64,000 bases of DNA, taken from Syncephalis fuscata (Eukaryota; Zoopagomycota; Zoopagomycetes; Zoopagales; Piptocephalidaceae). A program made the translations under genes and the position numbers. Within the stretch, counting starts at the first letter, position 1. The number at the start of each line of letters is the position of its first letter. Under the pieces are notes generated by a model. It saw only the letters and a program-made list of their open reading frames with translations. It searched no databases and was not told the DNA's origin. Positions 11,146 through 23,747 of the stretch are shown here, piece by piece. The stretch covers positions 248,001-312,000 of the forward strand of contig JAHLTZ010000023.1 in NCBI GenBank assembly GCA_025786725.1, read 5' to 3'.

Positions 11146-13770
11146 GTTGTTGTTGTTATTGTTGTTGCTGCTAATCTTGCTTGTCGGAATCAGCTGGACT
11201 GGTTACTAGATGTGAAATAAAAATTAAAGTTAGATTTACCTAATCTACTATTTCCATTTATATATATATATTAAAAGCCCGTCAATAAAACGCGTTTTTG
11301 CTATGATACAAGTGCACATAAATGGATAGAGATGGCTATCCGACCATTTATACCCATAAAATTACCCTCCCTTTCACACACCCGTAAAGACTGCTGTGTA
11401 TAAAATGTATTTGTCCACTGCGCAAACAATATAGACTGCAAAAATAAAGCACGAACCTGCAATCGAATTTACAAGGCTGTATTAAGACTGCAATAATGTG
11501 TAATTTACGCAATTAAGTACACACTTTAGTGCACTTTTATGCCCACGTGAACAGTTGGAATGCCAATTACTGGTTTACAAGTTCACGTGCGGGTGCAATA
11601 AACGAGTAGTTCAAGTTGCAAAGCAATAGCCTTAGAGGCAATAGAGGAGAAAAGAAGAACAATAGCAAGAGTAAAACAAAAGAAATGGCAATAAAATAGG
11701 TCTTATCCAGCATAAGAAACAACGGAATAATTAAGGATTGAATATAGCAATAGGTGAATTTTAGCAACACATATATTTGGCAAGTAGCTTACGAATATGG
11801 CAGAAAACCAAGTACAAGTCGCTTGTTAGAGCTATGAGAAAAGATTAAGAACAAAAATAAAAGATACCACAAATAGATACAAGGCAAAGTAGGTGTAGTA
11901 ACGACTAAAGTAGGCAAACGCCAAATGGTGTCAAGTGAATAGAGGAGCAAATGGCACTGAGCGATTGTGTGCGTTGGCGGGGATAGTAATTATAATTACA
12001 ACTATTGCTCAGTGCGGCTATTCATGGTTTTACGCATTGTGGTACCTTATTAGTTTGCCAAGAATTTGTGGGTAATTAAAATATAATTTAGATAGGTAAA
12101 CTATCGCTTAGAATGGCATAGTAAAGGGAGAGGAAAATACCCGGTTTCTATCTCAGCTTAAAGGGCCGCGCATACCCCAATAACTTACCCCAAGATAACA
12201 AAGAGTTTTAATATGAAAATTGCTGTCTAACAAAAACGAAGAGTTTATGTGGGCGCGGTTGGACAAAGAAGAGTGTAGAAAACGAAGAGTTAGACTACGG
12301 TGAAGTAGGCAAAACTGTATGTATGAAAACGGCAATAATGATATTGGTGATGTGGAGCGCAATGATAATTTGAATTTAAAATACAATACCAAATTATTAC
12401 TCTGTTTAAATATAAATAATTGACACAGTGCCTTGGTAGCTTAATAATATAAGGATCACGAGAAATCGAAACTTGATACAATTGTATCAGACTTAATACA
12501 GCCATGTGTATACAAAAAATATGCCTATCAACCAAGATTGTTACAATAACAATAGAACACCAACCATTTCAGGAGCGCTAACGCATGGCCGCAACAGTCA
12601 TAGGCATTTGACATCGCAAGTATAGCAACATTACAACAAGTTGTATTTGCATGATGCCTTGTACCGAATAGGCACTATTGGAATGTACCTGAATCCAAAT
12701 ATCTGTGTCTGGATGTGATAGGGGGAGTAGCTGAAACTACACAGAGCCATGTGCACAACACATGAAACTTGGTACAGGTGTATATTATTAGCAATCGGAA
12801 TTAATCACGCTCAAGGGGTATCAAAGTGTTGGCAGCAAGTCAAGGGCGGTTATAGATGGCCATCAGCCACGATAAAATAACCAAATGTAAACATTTGGCT
12901 TGATCTGTTGCATATTTGCACTAATAATATGCAGTGCCAACCCCGGATTTAACCGACCAAGTGTATGGGATTGCTTACAAGGTTTTACATTTAATAATTA
13001 AGCTAATTAAAACCAGGGGAAAACAGCACTTTGTATACCACCACCTTGCGTGCCAATAGACTATACAAAATCGAGAAAAACAGAACTACAAGAACAGCAC
13101 GTGTTTGGTTGGGTTTTGGGTGGTTTTGAGTTCTTCTGCAAGAAAGCACACACCACCAGCTGGCCTATGCTGCCAGTTCTACGCTAACGTGCTATTAGAA
13201 ACATATGTCAAATAGTTTGATAGGAAATACTGGCCATAATAAGGCAATGGTGCTAAGACCAAATTCTAAAAAACCGCCACTATAGGCGTTATAATGGAAG
13301 GGCGATTATAGACATTGTGTGTTATTTTAACCGATAAACAAGTTTAATACCAAGACTCTATAAACATAGGTAGGACAAATGGCAACAAAGGTGGTCCATA
13401 ACACGCACTTTGGAAGAAGACTATGGGCTGGAGGGACATGGGTGCTTTAAAAAAGTCAAGCTAGAATCAGCCATTAAGCCCATCGGTCTAGAATCAACTG
13501 CTAGACCATAAGGTCCAGACAATGTAAATAGAAACAAAAGCATAAAACATCCAGGCGAGACGCACTCACTCAAAAAGCAACACTTACAGGTTTTTTAGCA
13601 CAGGAATAGCTTCCAGAGTTTCTGCGTAAGAATGAAAGGTGAAAAAAGTGTGATTTAATACGTAGAATAACTAAGTGGATGATAATAAAGCGATGAAATA
13701 ATAATGAAAATGGCTTGTTGATGAAGTATGAGGAGAAGGAAAAGCTACAAGATTGCCATTTCCCTATCGG

Positions 13771-14312
13771 CTAAATAACATTTTTTTCTAGTAGTACAGT
13801 CGTTCTAAAATCCCGGTTTAGCAGCCCGATTCCTTCAGACGACCATTCGACAGTGTTCGTATGATCGTGAATGATGCCAAAAATGAATGGTACTCCGCTT
13901 ATGGATGACGACCGTACGGATTTGCCTAATGGTTTTTTTTTGGTATTTAGAAGTATGAGATTTTGGTAATTCCCGAGTCGTGGCCCATGAAGCACAAGCA
14001 CAATTTGACCCCGCTACAAGTATCAAGCTGTACTTTCCAGCCTGATATTAGGCGGAGTATACAATAAAGCAAGTTTAAGGACCGCCTCAAGAAACGCTAT
14101 CCACAAATAGACCGAGCTGCTAATAACACGCCTACCTTGGAACGTTCGTGAGAAATGGTTGTAATGTTGGAACACTGCGTTGAGTCATTGTCGGCATAGA
14201 GGATAGCGTTTTCGCCTACACTCGGATGTCGTCGTGCCGTAACAGCAAACGTAAATGTAAACGATTGGTCATAAATTAAGGAGCATTGCTTATAGTTTAT
14301 GCACAAAAACAA
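13771..14312 (-). pseudogene. Coding-like fragments, possibly a decayed or poorly resolved gene
   Basis: Minus-strand frame 14312-14097 reads as a plausible extracellular-type segment (SFTFTFAVTARRHPSVGEN, then a Cys/Asn-rich part) up to an AAG|GTAGGC donor near 14132. After a TAG near 14097 a segment starting FLEAVLKLALLYTPPNIR is open, followed in other frames by about 75 residues ending at 13771. The pieces cannot be joined without frame changes and match no family I recognise. It could be a real gene damaged by missing bases, a relic, or chance. Confidence 0.2.
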
Positions 14313-15381
14313 AGTACATGTTTGCCGCCTCAGTGCACAACCTCATCTAGACAATTCTATGACAGGTGTACTACAATGCGGGCTACACAACACTGAATCG
14401 ATGCTGCTGGGATTTTTTCTTCTGAAGTATCTTGCTTTATCAATACAGCACGCCTCAGTTTGGAAAGAGGTTGGCGCGGTTTTTCAACAATACGCATTTG
14501 GCCTAGACTTTGATGTGTCGCCTATTTCTTGCTCAGATAATCCAAATGTATCCGTAGTTCCCAACATTAAGACCTCCAATCAGAACTATGATTGCTACCG
14601 TGGTTGATAAAGCCATAACTGTATCATATTGCCTTTTACAACAATAATAATAACAAAAATAAAAATAGCAACTTAACTAATTGCCTAATACTGAGTCAGT
14701 GTTGCTGTTAAAGTCGTAGCAGCTATTGTTAACGCGCTACTCGACTTGCCGCCTTACATTATGACGAAATTTTACGCATTGCTTGTTGTGGCAATTGTTT
14801 TTATCAGAGTCTTCAAAGAAAATCTATTTGTAGCCCGTTGCATACCAAATACACACCAATAAACAGTGCTGGATTGACCGTGATGCCAGACTGTGATGCC
14901 AGACTGTGATGCAGCTAGTTGCATGATTAGCCAAAGCTATTCCAACAACGGCTATCATACGCGACACGTGCCGTATACTCTCGTGTTCAAATGCAGGATG
15001 ACTGGCAAGGTCACCTATGCTATACTGGTTTATCTATTCGGAAATAGGTACCGCACCAGTGGTTGCCAGACATTGTGCATATCCACCATCTATTGCCGGT
15101 AAAAATAACAATAACTATATTTAAATACAAGCCATTTTCTTCTAAATAATATTTTATTTACTACAAAACTAAATGATTGGTGAGACAAAAGCCTTGATCG
15201 CTGGCCTAAGGATATACGCTACCACAGGCTGGATAATCTACGCTGTAACATGACTTCTCCTTGGTTATACAATGAGATAGGCGCAAAGTATTAAAAAAAG
15301 TACCTGAACGTTATAGTGGATGCGTGATCCGGTAAAGTACTTGCTTGAATGACTTACACACAAGTCCTGCCTTTAATGATA

Positions 15382-15747
15382 TTAACCAATATGAGTACTT
15401 TTATGACGAATCATGGTCTGCAGCCATACGGGCATGCTAATTATTGGTACCATAGTAAATAAATCCATATTCCAGTGGTAATTAGTATCATAACCCTCAA
15501 ACATTTCGCCAACTCCTTCGAACCTGTTTGCTGCTTTGTTACATGTACTTTTGGTAAAAATAGCACTCATTGTTTCTGGCTCACGTGCCATCATAACAAT
15601 AGGTGACTGTACGGAGATGCTGCACTTTAGTGGTGCTGATAACACTTTATTAAACATCGTATTAGTGATTGGATCGCCTTGTAAAGAGAAAAGGCAACGG
15701 TGGTTACACGTGAGCAATAAGATTATTAACTTTAGATGAATGTTCAA
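15382..15747 (-). CDS. Hypothetical short ORF with signal-peptide-like start
   Basis: A 121-residue frame begins MNIHLKLIILLLTC, a short hydrophobic leader after one Lys, like a secretion signal. A polar, Met-rich body follows with Cys at three places after the leader. It lies downstream of, and in the same orientation as, chorismate synthase, 147 bp beyond that gene's stop. No homologue is recognised and no splice sites link it convincingly to other frames. It could equally be a chance ORF. Confidence 0.2.
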   Translation of the reverse strand: MNIHLKLIILLLTCNHRCLFSLQGDPITNTMFNKVLSAPLKCSISVQSPIVMMAREPETMSAIFTKSTCNKAANRFEGVGEMFEGYDTNYHWNMDLFTMVPIISMPVWLQTMIRHKSTHIG

Positions 15748-15893
15748 GTTAAAAAATACAAAGTACTGCGCATGGCCAATTTCATTTGCTTTATTGTAGC
15801 GATGGTTTCAAGTTTAACACTACCTATGGTGACAAGATGGCTATTCTGTCTCGGTAACTATAGCCGTCACGGTAACATAATCTCCCTAATCTA

Positions 15894-16921
15894 TTATTGA
15901 TTATTAGGTGCCTTGCCCGACATAGACGGCTGCAATGGAATATTGGGAAGTCGACTGGCGGCGTGTTGGCGTGCAAATTGAATCATTAACGCGCTATTAT
16001 TGTATAATAAATTGCTTATTAGTCCATAGCACATGATACATAAGTTACTTACTCCATAACTGTAAGTGCCGCCATAGCCTCTACAATAGGAACGGCACGC
16101 GGCACTACACACGGATCATGGCGGCCGCGTGTGGTTAATACGCCAGTAACGCCGTCGTAAGTGCACGTATCTTGATTACGCGAAATAGTTGCTGGTGGCT
16201 TGAATGCTACTCGAAAGTATACAGGTTCACCATTACTAATGCCACCTTGGATGCCGCCAGAGTTGTTTGTCGCCGTTCCAATAACATAGTCCTCGCCATG
16301 TTGCGACAGCACTTCTCGTTTTACCCACGCATCGTTGTGTTCGTGTCCACGCATTTCAGTACCACGGAACCCACTGCCAATTTCAAAACCTTTTGTAGCT
16401 GGTATGCTTAACATCGCGTGTGCCAATTTGGCCTCTAGCTTGTCAAAACAAGGCTCTCCTAGACCGGCTGGTAAACCGCGAATAACACAAGTTACTGTAC
16501 CACCGATGGAATCATTCTCGGCCTTAGCGTCCAAGATCTCCTGTAGATTGTTTGTTTTGTTATTATTAGTTGAAACGTAAATTATCTCAAACAATAGAGT
16601 TGTTACTTACTTTGCGCATTTCATCGCAACAGGCGAGATCGGGACATCGTACTACGTCGGCATCCACGTCGGAACGCGAGACTTGTTTCAACATTTGATT
16701 AAATTCATTCATAATCTCATTTGATTTGGGGCCTGTAGCATTTTCGGCATTGATAAAAGGCATGCCCACACGTCCAACGCTGCTAACAAAAGCAACAATT
16801 TCAACACCAAAGACCAATTTTAAATATTTCTCTGCGATACCGGCCGCGGCAACTCGTCCTACAAATAATGATTGAAATAATTAACATTAATAATTAATTA
16901 TATTATTAAATTTATTATTAA

Positions 16922-16958
<37 letters not shown>

Positions 16959-17449
16959 GTTATTGTTATTATTATTTATTAAATATTACTGTTATTATTA
17001 CTTACCAATAGTTTCTCGAGCCGATGCGCGTCCGCCTCCTGAACTCGCTTTAACACCATACTTTTGAATATACGTCCAATCGGCATGGGATGGACGTGGA
17101 TAAAAGTCGGTCTCTGTATAATCGTGCGGTCTATGGTCCTGATTCCGTACTATCATGGCAATAGGCGTGCCAAGTGTGACACCTTGCTCGACGCCAGACT
17201 GAATCTCAACACGATCTTTTTCATCTCTCTAGAGAACGTGATTAGACGGTAAAGTAATGTGTACATCTTGTGACTACATACCGGTGTTGTTAGATCGCTT
17301 TGTCCAGGACGACGACGGCTTAGCTGAGGCTGTAGATCGTCTTCAGTCAGCGCCATACCAGGTGGACAGCCATCAACGATACAGCCTACACTACGGCAAT
17401 GTGATTCGCCGTAGGTTGTTACGCGAAATACTTGGCCATAAGTACTCAT
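15894..17449 (-). CDS. ARO2: Chorismate synthase
   Basis: It converts 5-enolpyruvylshikimate-3-phosphate to chorismate, the last common step of aromatic amino acid synthesis, using reduced FMN. Five exons: 17449-17282, 17228-17006, 16858-16611, 16540-16053 and 15993-15894, totalling 1227 nt and 408 residues, typical for the family. Signature motifs are present: GESHC with His17, the RPSHADWTY motif, [25 protein letters not shown] near the middle of exon 4, and [18 protein letters not shown] near its end. Splice phases agree at all junctions and no frame break occurs. Intron 2 contains a long (TTA)n run. Fungal enzymes usually carry an NAD(P)H:FMN oxidoreductase activity within the same polypeptide, so the enzyme may be bifunctional (family knowledge). 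It is divergent from the MFS gene at 17938. Confidence 0.97.
16922..16980. repeat. (TTA)n microsatellite inside ARO2 intron 2
   Basis: About 19 near-perfect TTA/ATT units lie inside the second intron of chorismate synthase (intron 17005-16859), making it the longest intron of that gene at about 147 nt. Confidence 0.9.
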
Positions 17450-17937
17450 TTTGACTTAGCTTGCAAATAGTAGAAAATAAACAAAAGATAGCAATCGTGA
17501 TGAGCAGTAGCTAGACAAGCAATCAACTAACTAACTACGTAGTTAAGCAAGCGAATAGGCGTGGCAACGTGGAGGAGAAAGTAGCCTATGGCTTCAATGG
17601 TCATAGTAATATCTCTGTGACCGTTTCTTATCTTTTGCTAGATCATCCATCTCCGATCTCTCCTTATTTCTTTCGTTCAGTCTATCTCCTGCATAGCTGG
17701 CAGCCTATTATGGCTCAACTCTAAGCGTATTGTCAATTGGATAAGAATTACGTATAGCTTTATTTGTGAGGATTTCACAAACCAATAGAAATAAACATTG
17801 CTCTAGAATAACACGTCAGCGTTTGCCTTTTCTCTTGAAACTATACCACACGCCATATATATATCCCCTACTTTATTGTATATTGCGTATTTGTTTTTTA
17901 TATAAAGCTATCTGTTTAGTATATTATCACTACTACT
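17450..17937. promoter_or_regulatory. Shared divergent promoter region of ARO2 and the MFS gene
   Basis: A 488-bp region lies between two divergent start codons. The plus-strand half (about 17625-17720 and 17820-17930) is CT-rich with CTTTATTG and TATATATAT stretches upstream of the MFS start, a common fungal promoter pattern. No specific factor site is identified. Confidence 0.5.
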
Positions 17938-18310
17938 ATGGCCGACGGCAAAGCTATCGAGCCTAATACTGAAGATGACAGCGCTGGTCTTAGTGAACCA
18001 CTTAATCCCAACCTCTCATCTGCCGACCCTTTATCGGCAGAGGTATTCGATGCTGTCTATTGGCAACAAGAGGGAAAACGACCTTCAGTAGGCCTTGGCT
18101 TATATGTGGAATCTTCCAATAACAACGATAATAGCCAGAACAATAATAGCCAGAACAATAATAGCAATAATAGTATTGACAAAAATGAATTAAATACTAA
18201 TATACCATCACCCCGTTATTTAACATCAGCAGTGATCATGCCGGCACATTTCAATGGCACTCAAAATTATACAAACTATCGTAATAAGCAAAGGAAAAGC
18301 ATTGAGGACA

Positions 18311-18347
<37 letters not shown>

Positions 18348-20415
18348 CAACATTAAACACGCTACGATTGATCCACCAATTAGTCGTTTTGTAAAGATTG
18401 AAGCATTAACATTAAATGCGATACTTGGATTTGGTGCACATTTTTCGTGGCATTTATTAGGCCCACTTAAAGAGCCAATCAAAGAGGTAATACTATATGG
18501 CAATAATGCTATATAGCTATTCAATGACTAGCCATTGATTTATTAATAATAATTAATAGCATCTTGGCATTTCTAATACTGGATTTGGCGCCATGCAGTC
18601 GGCATTATCAATCATGGGAACAGTGATGCCACTTGTAGGTGGATTACTTGTGGATCGGGCCGGCTGTGATATTGCCGCTTTATTGTCGACATCAACTATA
18701 CTACTGGGTCTATCTGTGCTGGTAACAAGTCTGGCCTGGAGTTGGTTCAATGGCTGTCTTATTGGACTAGCCATAATAGGCGTCGGTGGCAATTGGGTAG
18801 GCACGGCACAGGAAGCGGCCGTTGTACGTCTGTATCCTGGGGCTCATGGTGGTCGTAAGAAGCAAGGCGAGGTGGCATTTGTATTTGGCGTATTATTTGC
18901 TATAGGGAAAGTTGTAAGTTTGCTTATCATAAGGCCGTAATTACATTTTAATAATAATTGTTAATAGTTTAGTTTTATCTCAAATGGTATAGCACTGCAT
19001 TTATACGATGATTTGGGCACAGTAGCTCGTGTGTTTTCTGTGGCTATTTTTATTACTATTGGCTCAGTAACTGCATCAGTTTTACAATGGCAACGACGCC
19101 ATCGTTGGGTAAAATCGAGTGCAAAATTGGTTGTAGCTGCTAAAAAGCAACCAGGATGGTCTATAACAAGCACTGTGCATTATATAAAGCATACTTGTTA
19201 CGATGTTGTCTGCGTGTTGTCGCCGCCAGTTGCCGGCTATTTAACACTTGAGTTTCTACTTGGTGGATGCTGGCAACCATTTCTACATTTAGCTAGGTAA
19301 GATATAATATAGTTGTATGGTATTTATTAGTAACAGCTATTTGTAGTAATATGATTAAATTGCTTTATAATCTTGAGGCAAAACATGCCGCATGGTTAGC
19401 ATCTATTACAGTTGCCGTACCCATTGTTATGAATCCAGTTGTGGGCATTCTACTAGATAGAACACAGCAGCGTTGTTGGGCAGGTAAGTTGATTTACTAC
19501 TTTTTGTATATGTTTATGTATTTGACCAATTACTATTTTATTTATACTACCATTAGCTATTGCTGGCTGTTTCTTTTTATTCATGGCATTTATAAGTATG
19601 CTACGACCCACTACAACGACGCTAGCCTCAACACTGCCATCAGTATTCGTATCACTATCTATTGCATTAGTGCCACTTGCTCTAGTGACATCGGTACCTC
19701 GAATTGTTACGTCCAAGCATCTAGGCACTGTATTGGGTCTTCATCGCTGTCTAGAAAATACCGGTGCCGTTTGGATTGGTGCACTGGCCGGTGTATTGCA
19801 AGATGCTGATGAGGGCAGTTATCGCCATGTCGTTATCATGTTTGTTATCATTAGTGGATTGGCCCTGGTATTTAGTTTTGTATTTAGATACTATGCCGGT
19901 GATTCGGTTGATGGTCACGGCAATGATATAATCATTCGTGTCCAGAGGCCGAAATATGCTCCATTAAAGCAACAAGAACACAACACATCCTATCCAGCGG
20001 ATTCTGCCGATTTAATCCATGATAGAACCGATGATGATACCGATGATACGCATAGCGATCATGAGCCAAGCGGTACTAGTGTACCTGATAACGCGGACAC
20101 TGCCATTGTGCTCAGTAGCTCAAGCGGTAATAATATGGCATCTGCTGTTGTATCTTCTCGTATCCGTCCGCTACTGCATCTGCATCTACATCTGCATTAC
20201 CGTATAATGAGAGTGACAATAGCAGTCCTACTTCAAGCAATGATCAATATGGCTCACAAGCAGACATTATACTCGTTAGCCAAGAAAGAAACGCCGTCAA
20301 ACGACGACAACATAGAAAGAAGCACCGTGAAATGAAACAAGTCAAAACGCCAGCATTGCCACGCGGTCATTTGGCATGTGCGTTCATTCTTGTTCTATCC
20401 ATTTTGGTTCATTAG
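17938..20415 (+). CDS. Major facilitator superfamily transporter, MFSD1-like
   Basis: This is a multi-pass membrane transporter of unknown substrate. Five exons: 17938-18486, 18560-18913, 18968-19296, 19347-19483 and 19557 to the end. An acidic, Asn-rich cytosolic leader of about 150 residues contains twelve Asp in a row. Transmembrane segments follow: GAHFSWHLLGPL, SALSIMGTVMPLVGGLLVDR (the MFS loop motif with DRAG), ILLGLSVLVTSLAW, then the second half with PVVGILLDRTQQR and further helices. The gating-loop motifs G(x)LVDR and GILLDR and the H-x-G-x-S-N-T-G-x-G-A entry resemble MFSD1-type lysosomal transporters. This is an inference from motifs. In the C-terminal cytosolic region a base appears to be missing near 20153-20158; restoring the frame extends the protein to a TAG at 20413-20415 and adds a last hydrophobic segment (ACAFILVLSILV), giving about 742 residues. 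Without it translation ends at 20335. Confidence 0.8.
18313..18348 (+). repeat. (GAT)n microsatellite encoding poly-Asp
   Basis: Twelve consecutive GAT/GAC codons lie in exon 1 of the MFS gene, preceding the first transmembrane segment. Length variation would change the cytosolic acidic stretch without shifting the frame. Confidence 0.95.
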
Positions 20416-20732
20416 TCGTATTTATTACCGTTACCTTAGCACGCTGACTTTAATGCTTAATGTTTATTTTCATCATATAAATCAATTCTACACTAGTCAT
20501 ACAAAAATGAATCACGTGAATCGGTAGAATTGATTGCCGAATGTGAATACCCAGCATATGGGTCGTAGAGATTCTAATGGCTGACGAGGCCTTACGTACT
20601 TTTCCTGTGGATTGGTAACAATAATAGGCGGTTAATTTATATTTAGTTAACTAATAATAAATTGACTATTTCTCTTTCCACCTATTTAACCTTTTTATTT
20701 TACCTATACTTTTATACGATTAACTATCCAAT

Positions 20733-21482
20733 ATGGTACATAAGGAAGCCAGTATGACGAAACATACCAAGACGACTACAAACAAACAAACGACGTCAAG
20801 TGGTGACAAGAAAATGAATATTCGCGAATTGGAACGTATTCGATTGTCACGACGTCATAACTGGCCATTCTTAGGCTATCCACTCGTGCTATGTCTTGTA
20901 GCCGCTTGGTGGTCGGCCACAACACTTGATGCTAAATTACGTAGTTTTATTAATGCTGCCGCCTTTTCAGTAATTGAATTTACCTTCTACACGCTGACCG
21001 TTGAAATGCCCAACGGCGATATTGTTTTACGGCCATTTGATCCACGATGTCGTAAAGGCCATACCACTGTTCATCAGTTTCTATGCAATATTATATACAC
21101 GCCAATTTTACTTGATTTTTATTATAGTGTCATGCCAAACTGGCCTGCTCGTATTTTACTTTTCCCACTTAACATCTGGTTACTTGAAGTGATACAAGGG
21201 TAGGTATAACGTTGGATTAGATACAACACTGTGGTATAAACCATAATATAATACTGTATTTATATGTTTTAACATAGATATATTCTTATTTATCTACACG
21301 GCTACAACCCGGCGTGGACATATTATGGAAAGGATGCCTATTGTCATGGCAACATTAAACTATCCTACTGGGCATTCTGGATTGCTCTTGGTGGTGCAGT
21401 AGAGTTTGGCTATCCGTTTGAGGTAACAATTACGCAGTGGTTGGCACAGTCAATCATTCAAGTGATAAATTTTATTATTTAA
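20733..21482 (+). CDS. Small multi-pass membrane protein of unknown function
   Basis: Two exons (20733-21199 and 21278-21482; intron GTAGGT...ATAG) give 223 residues. The Thr/Lys-rich N-terminus is cytosolic in style. Hydrophobic segments then occur at WPFLGYPLVLCLVAAWW, FINAAAFSVIEFTFYTL, TPILLDFYY to ILLFPLNIWLLEVI, and in exon 2 IALGGAVEFGYPF. The patterned block HGYNPAWTYYGKDAYCHG looks conserved, but I cannot name the family. A GAG|GTAACA donor-like site close to the end leaves open a different last exon. It stands 317 bp after the MFS gene on the same strand. Confidence 0.6.
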
Positions 21483-21653
21483 TAATAAAATGAACACTAG
21501 TTAATAAACTAATTAATAGTGTTTATTATCACGTAAAAACCACGTCAATAAATAATTATTAAATTGCTTTTATGTGTGCCTTAAACTCATTATTAGCTTT
21601 GACCCGTTTTCATTTGTCTCTTTTAGTTACAACAAACAATAGCAGCGGTCATT

Positions 21654-23747
21654 ATGGTTGTAGTAGATATTTGGTGTTATGTCCTGGGCAGTGACAAACA
21701 ACGGCAATGCTTTCGTATTCGTGCGCGTCCCACGGATACAATCTACGACTTGAAAAAGCGTATTGCTCGTGAACAGCCCCTAAAAGCGATCAGAGATTCC
21801 TCGCAGATTCAGCTGTATAAGTATGTGTTTTTTGCAAATGCCGAAGTACGAGGACGTGCAAAACAAACCACAAAACCTTTGGACAATTCGACAGCTACCA
21901 CTTCTTCAGCACCGTGTTCTACAAATGATAAAGACGCAAAGAGCAACGGTGGAGCTATTGAGAGTAACAAGAATTCAGCTGGACATGCATTGGATAAGCT
22001 TGAGTATCGTTCTCGTCCACTAGATAACCGACAATTAACATCTGAAGTACTTCCTGAGCTATTTCAAATTGAGTCTATTCGATCACAGCAGAAATGTATT
22101 TCTTTATGTGTAGGCCTGCATGGTAAGAGCATTGGGTTGACTTTAGTAAAATATTAACTAACAAATCATTAATCACATTTTATTTAATACGCTAGACAAA
22201 TGGATACAGCGTAAGTCAACTACTACTTAGCCACCTCCGTCTAATAATGTGATTGAATAGAGGCAACATTTAAATTATACAATAGTAAAGTGGGCATTAT
22301 TGTCGGTATTCAACAAAATAGTATGGATGCATTAAAACAGTATTTACTGTCAGAATTTGTCAAAAATGCATCAGCAACACAAACGTGCCACAATAGTACA
22401 AATGGACTAGCGGATAATTCAAGTCCAGTGTATATTGTTAATCAACAACATGGCCAAGTCATGAGTGTTGACCAGTTACGGGAATCACAAATATACACGG
22501 TCATTATTGGGCAGGATGCGTGGCAGCAATATTCAAGCGATATATCTAGCGAACATGCACGATTAGCACAACTAGATCAACAAATTGCCCGCATGGAGCA
22601 TCTTAATGGAATGGCTGAAAAGCTGCTCAAACAGCTTAACGAGCCTCAAATACAATTAAACAACAGGTGTCATCTTTAAACTCAAGTAACTTTGGCAACA
22701 AAACCAATTCACACACATTAGCGATAGCAGAGGCTGAATCGACCAGCCCCACGTGTACCGCCACTTCACTGCATAGAACTGGTATTTTAGCTGATACACA
22801 TGATCGTTAGTGGTAGGCGTAAATGAGAAACTGGCACAATGGATAAATCAAGATGATAGTTTGGAAGGCGTGATAACACTGCAGCATGAAAAGTTTGAAG
22901 AATTACCAGATAGATTAAAAGAAGAGACCGTACTTGTTCCGGATTCACTACGAGGATCTGAAGTGATTACAGATGAAGAAGAAACAGAGATTAAAGGAAA
23001 TACACATAAACGTTCTATAGTGCAAAGAATATGCTCTACTCCGCCTAAACGTATTCGATCCAATTCTGTAAGTCAGCTTATGGCTAAACAAGCGCTAGAA
23101 GAAGCACGACAAGCAGCAGCAGCAGCAGCAACTATAGCTGTTAATGAACGTTCAAAAAATTCAAGAAAAGCACGGCATACACATTCTGATATAGAATTTG
23201 TACGGCATGAGCCACGCTTAAGACATCGCTACCCACAAGTAGACTTGAATGATGTATTTGGCCACAATGCAGCTAATCAGAAAGCAAATATGGTCAAATC
23301 AAAACCTATAACCTTACATAGACACAGTGACAAATCTTCTATTCAAATAGAAAAAACAGCTCGTGCCAATGGCAAGGTAAATTGAATGTCATTAAGATAT
23401 ATAATAGCTTAGTACTAATACGACCACTTGCAAAGGCTGAAAGTCATAATTACGTTAGCGTGGATAGTACAACAGACGAGGATGACAATATGAGCGACAC
23501 TACAAATATTCCCACACCACCTGGCATGCGTGAGTTTCTAGAACTGCGTGATGCTCGTCTTGAACAAGGCAAGCGTAAAGGCTTGATTATGCTATCAGAT
23601 ATCAAGTTTCCTGTCAATGCGCCAGGCTGCGATGAATCATTACACGATGAACAACATGTGAAAACAAGCAAAGAAGATATACGTAAATACATGAAGGCCA
23701 GTATATCGCCGCAAAAGAGCAAATCAAATAGTAATGCCCATGTATAA
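21654..23747 (+). CDS. Crinkler-like (CRN N-terminal ubiquitin-like domain) protein
   Basis: Exons: 21654-22122, a 15-nt micro-exon 22196-22210, 22261-23376 and 23436-23747. With two missing bases restored (near AAA 22658-22660 and near 22804) the exons sum to a multiple of three, about 637 residues. Residues about 5-60 follow the Crinkler N-terminal pattern: IWCYVLG, a hydrophobic F-x-I strand, TIYDLKKRI, IQLYKY. After a Ser/Asn-rich insert come the RPLDNRQL and CISLCVGL strands that usually close this domain. The remainder has a likely coiled coil (EHARLAQLDQQIARMEHLN...), a basic PPKRIRSNS motif that could be a nuclear signal, a poly-Ala run and a charged tail. No kinase or nuclease motif of known CRN C-termini is visible. 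CRN domains occur in oomycetes, chytrids and Mucoromycota. The assignment rests on pattern only. Confidence 0.55.

Larger units (their letters stand above)
11146..15893. other. Gene-poor region upstream of WOPR gene 2
   Basis: About 4.7 kb with no gene I can name. The first 1.2 kb is AT-rich and looks like promoter or leader DNA of WOPR gene 2. From about 12.5 to 15.8 kb the base composition is less AT-rich and short coding-like fragments occur, mainly on the minus strand (entries at 13771-14312 and 15382-15747). These cannot be joined into a convincing gene by eye. Confidence 0.4.

Noticed and set aside
14299..14607. Plus-strand 102-residue ORF starting MHKNKVHVCRL
   Set aside because: It lies opposite minus-strand coding-like segments with a signal-peptide-like start, and no plus-strand splice context or family supports it. 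Kept only as part of the unresolved region.
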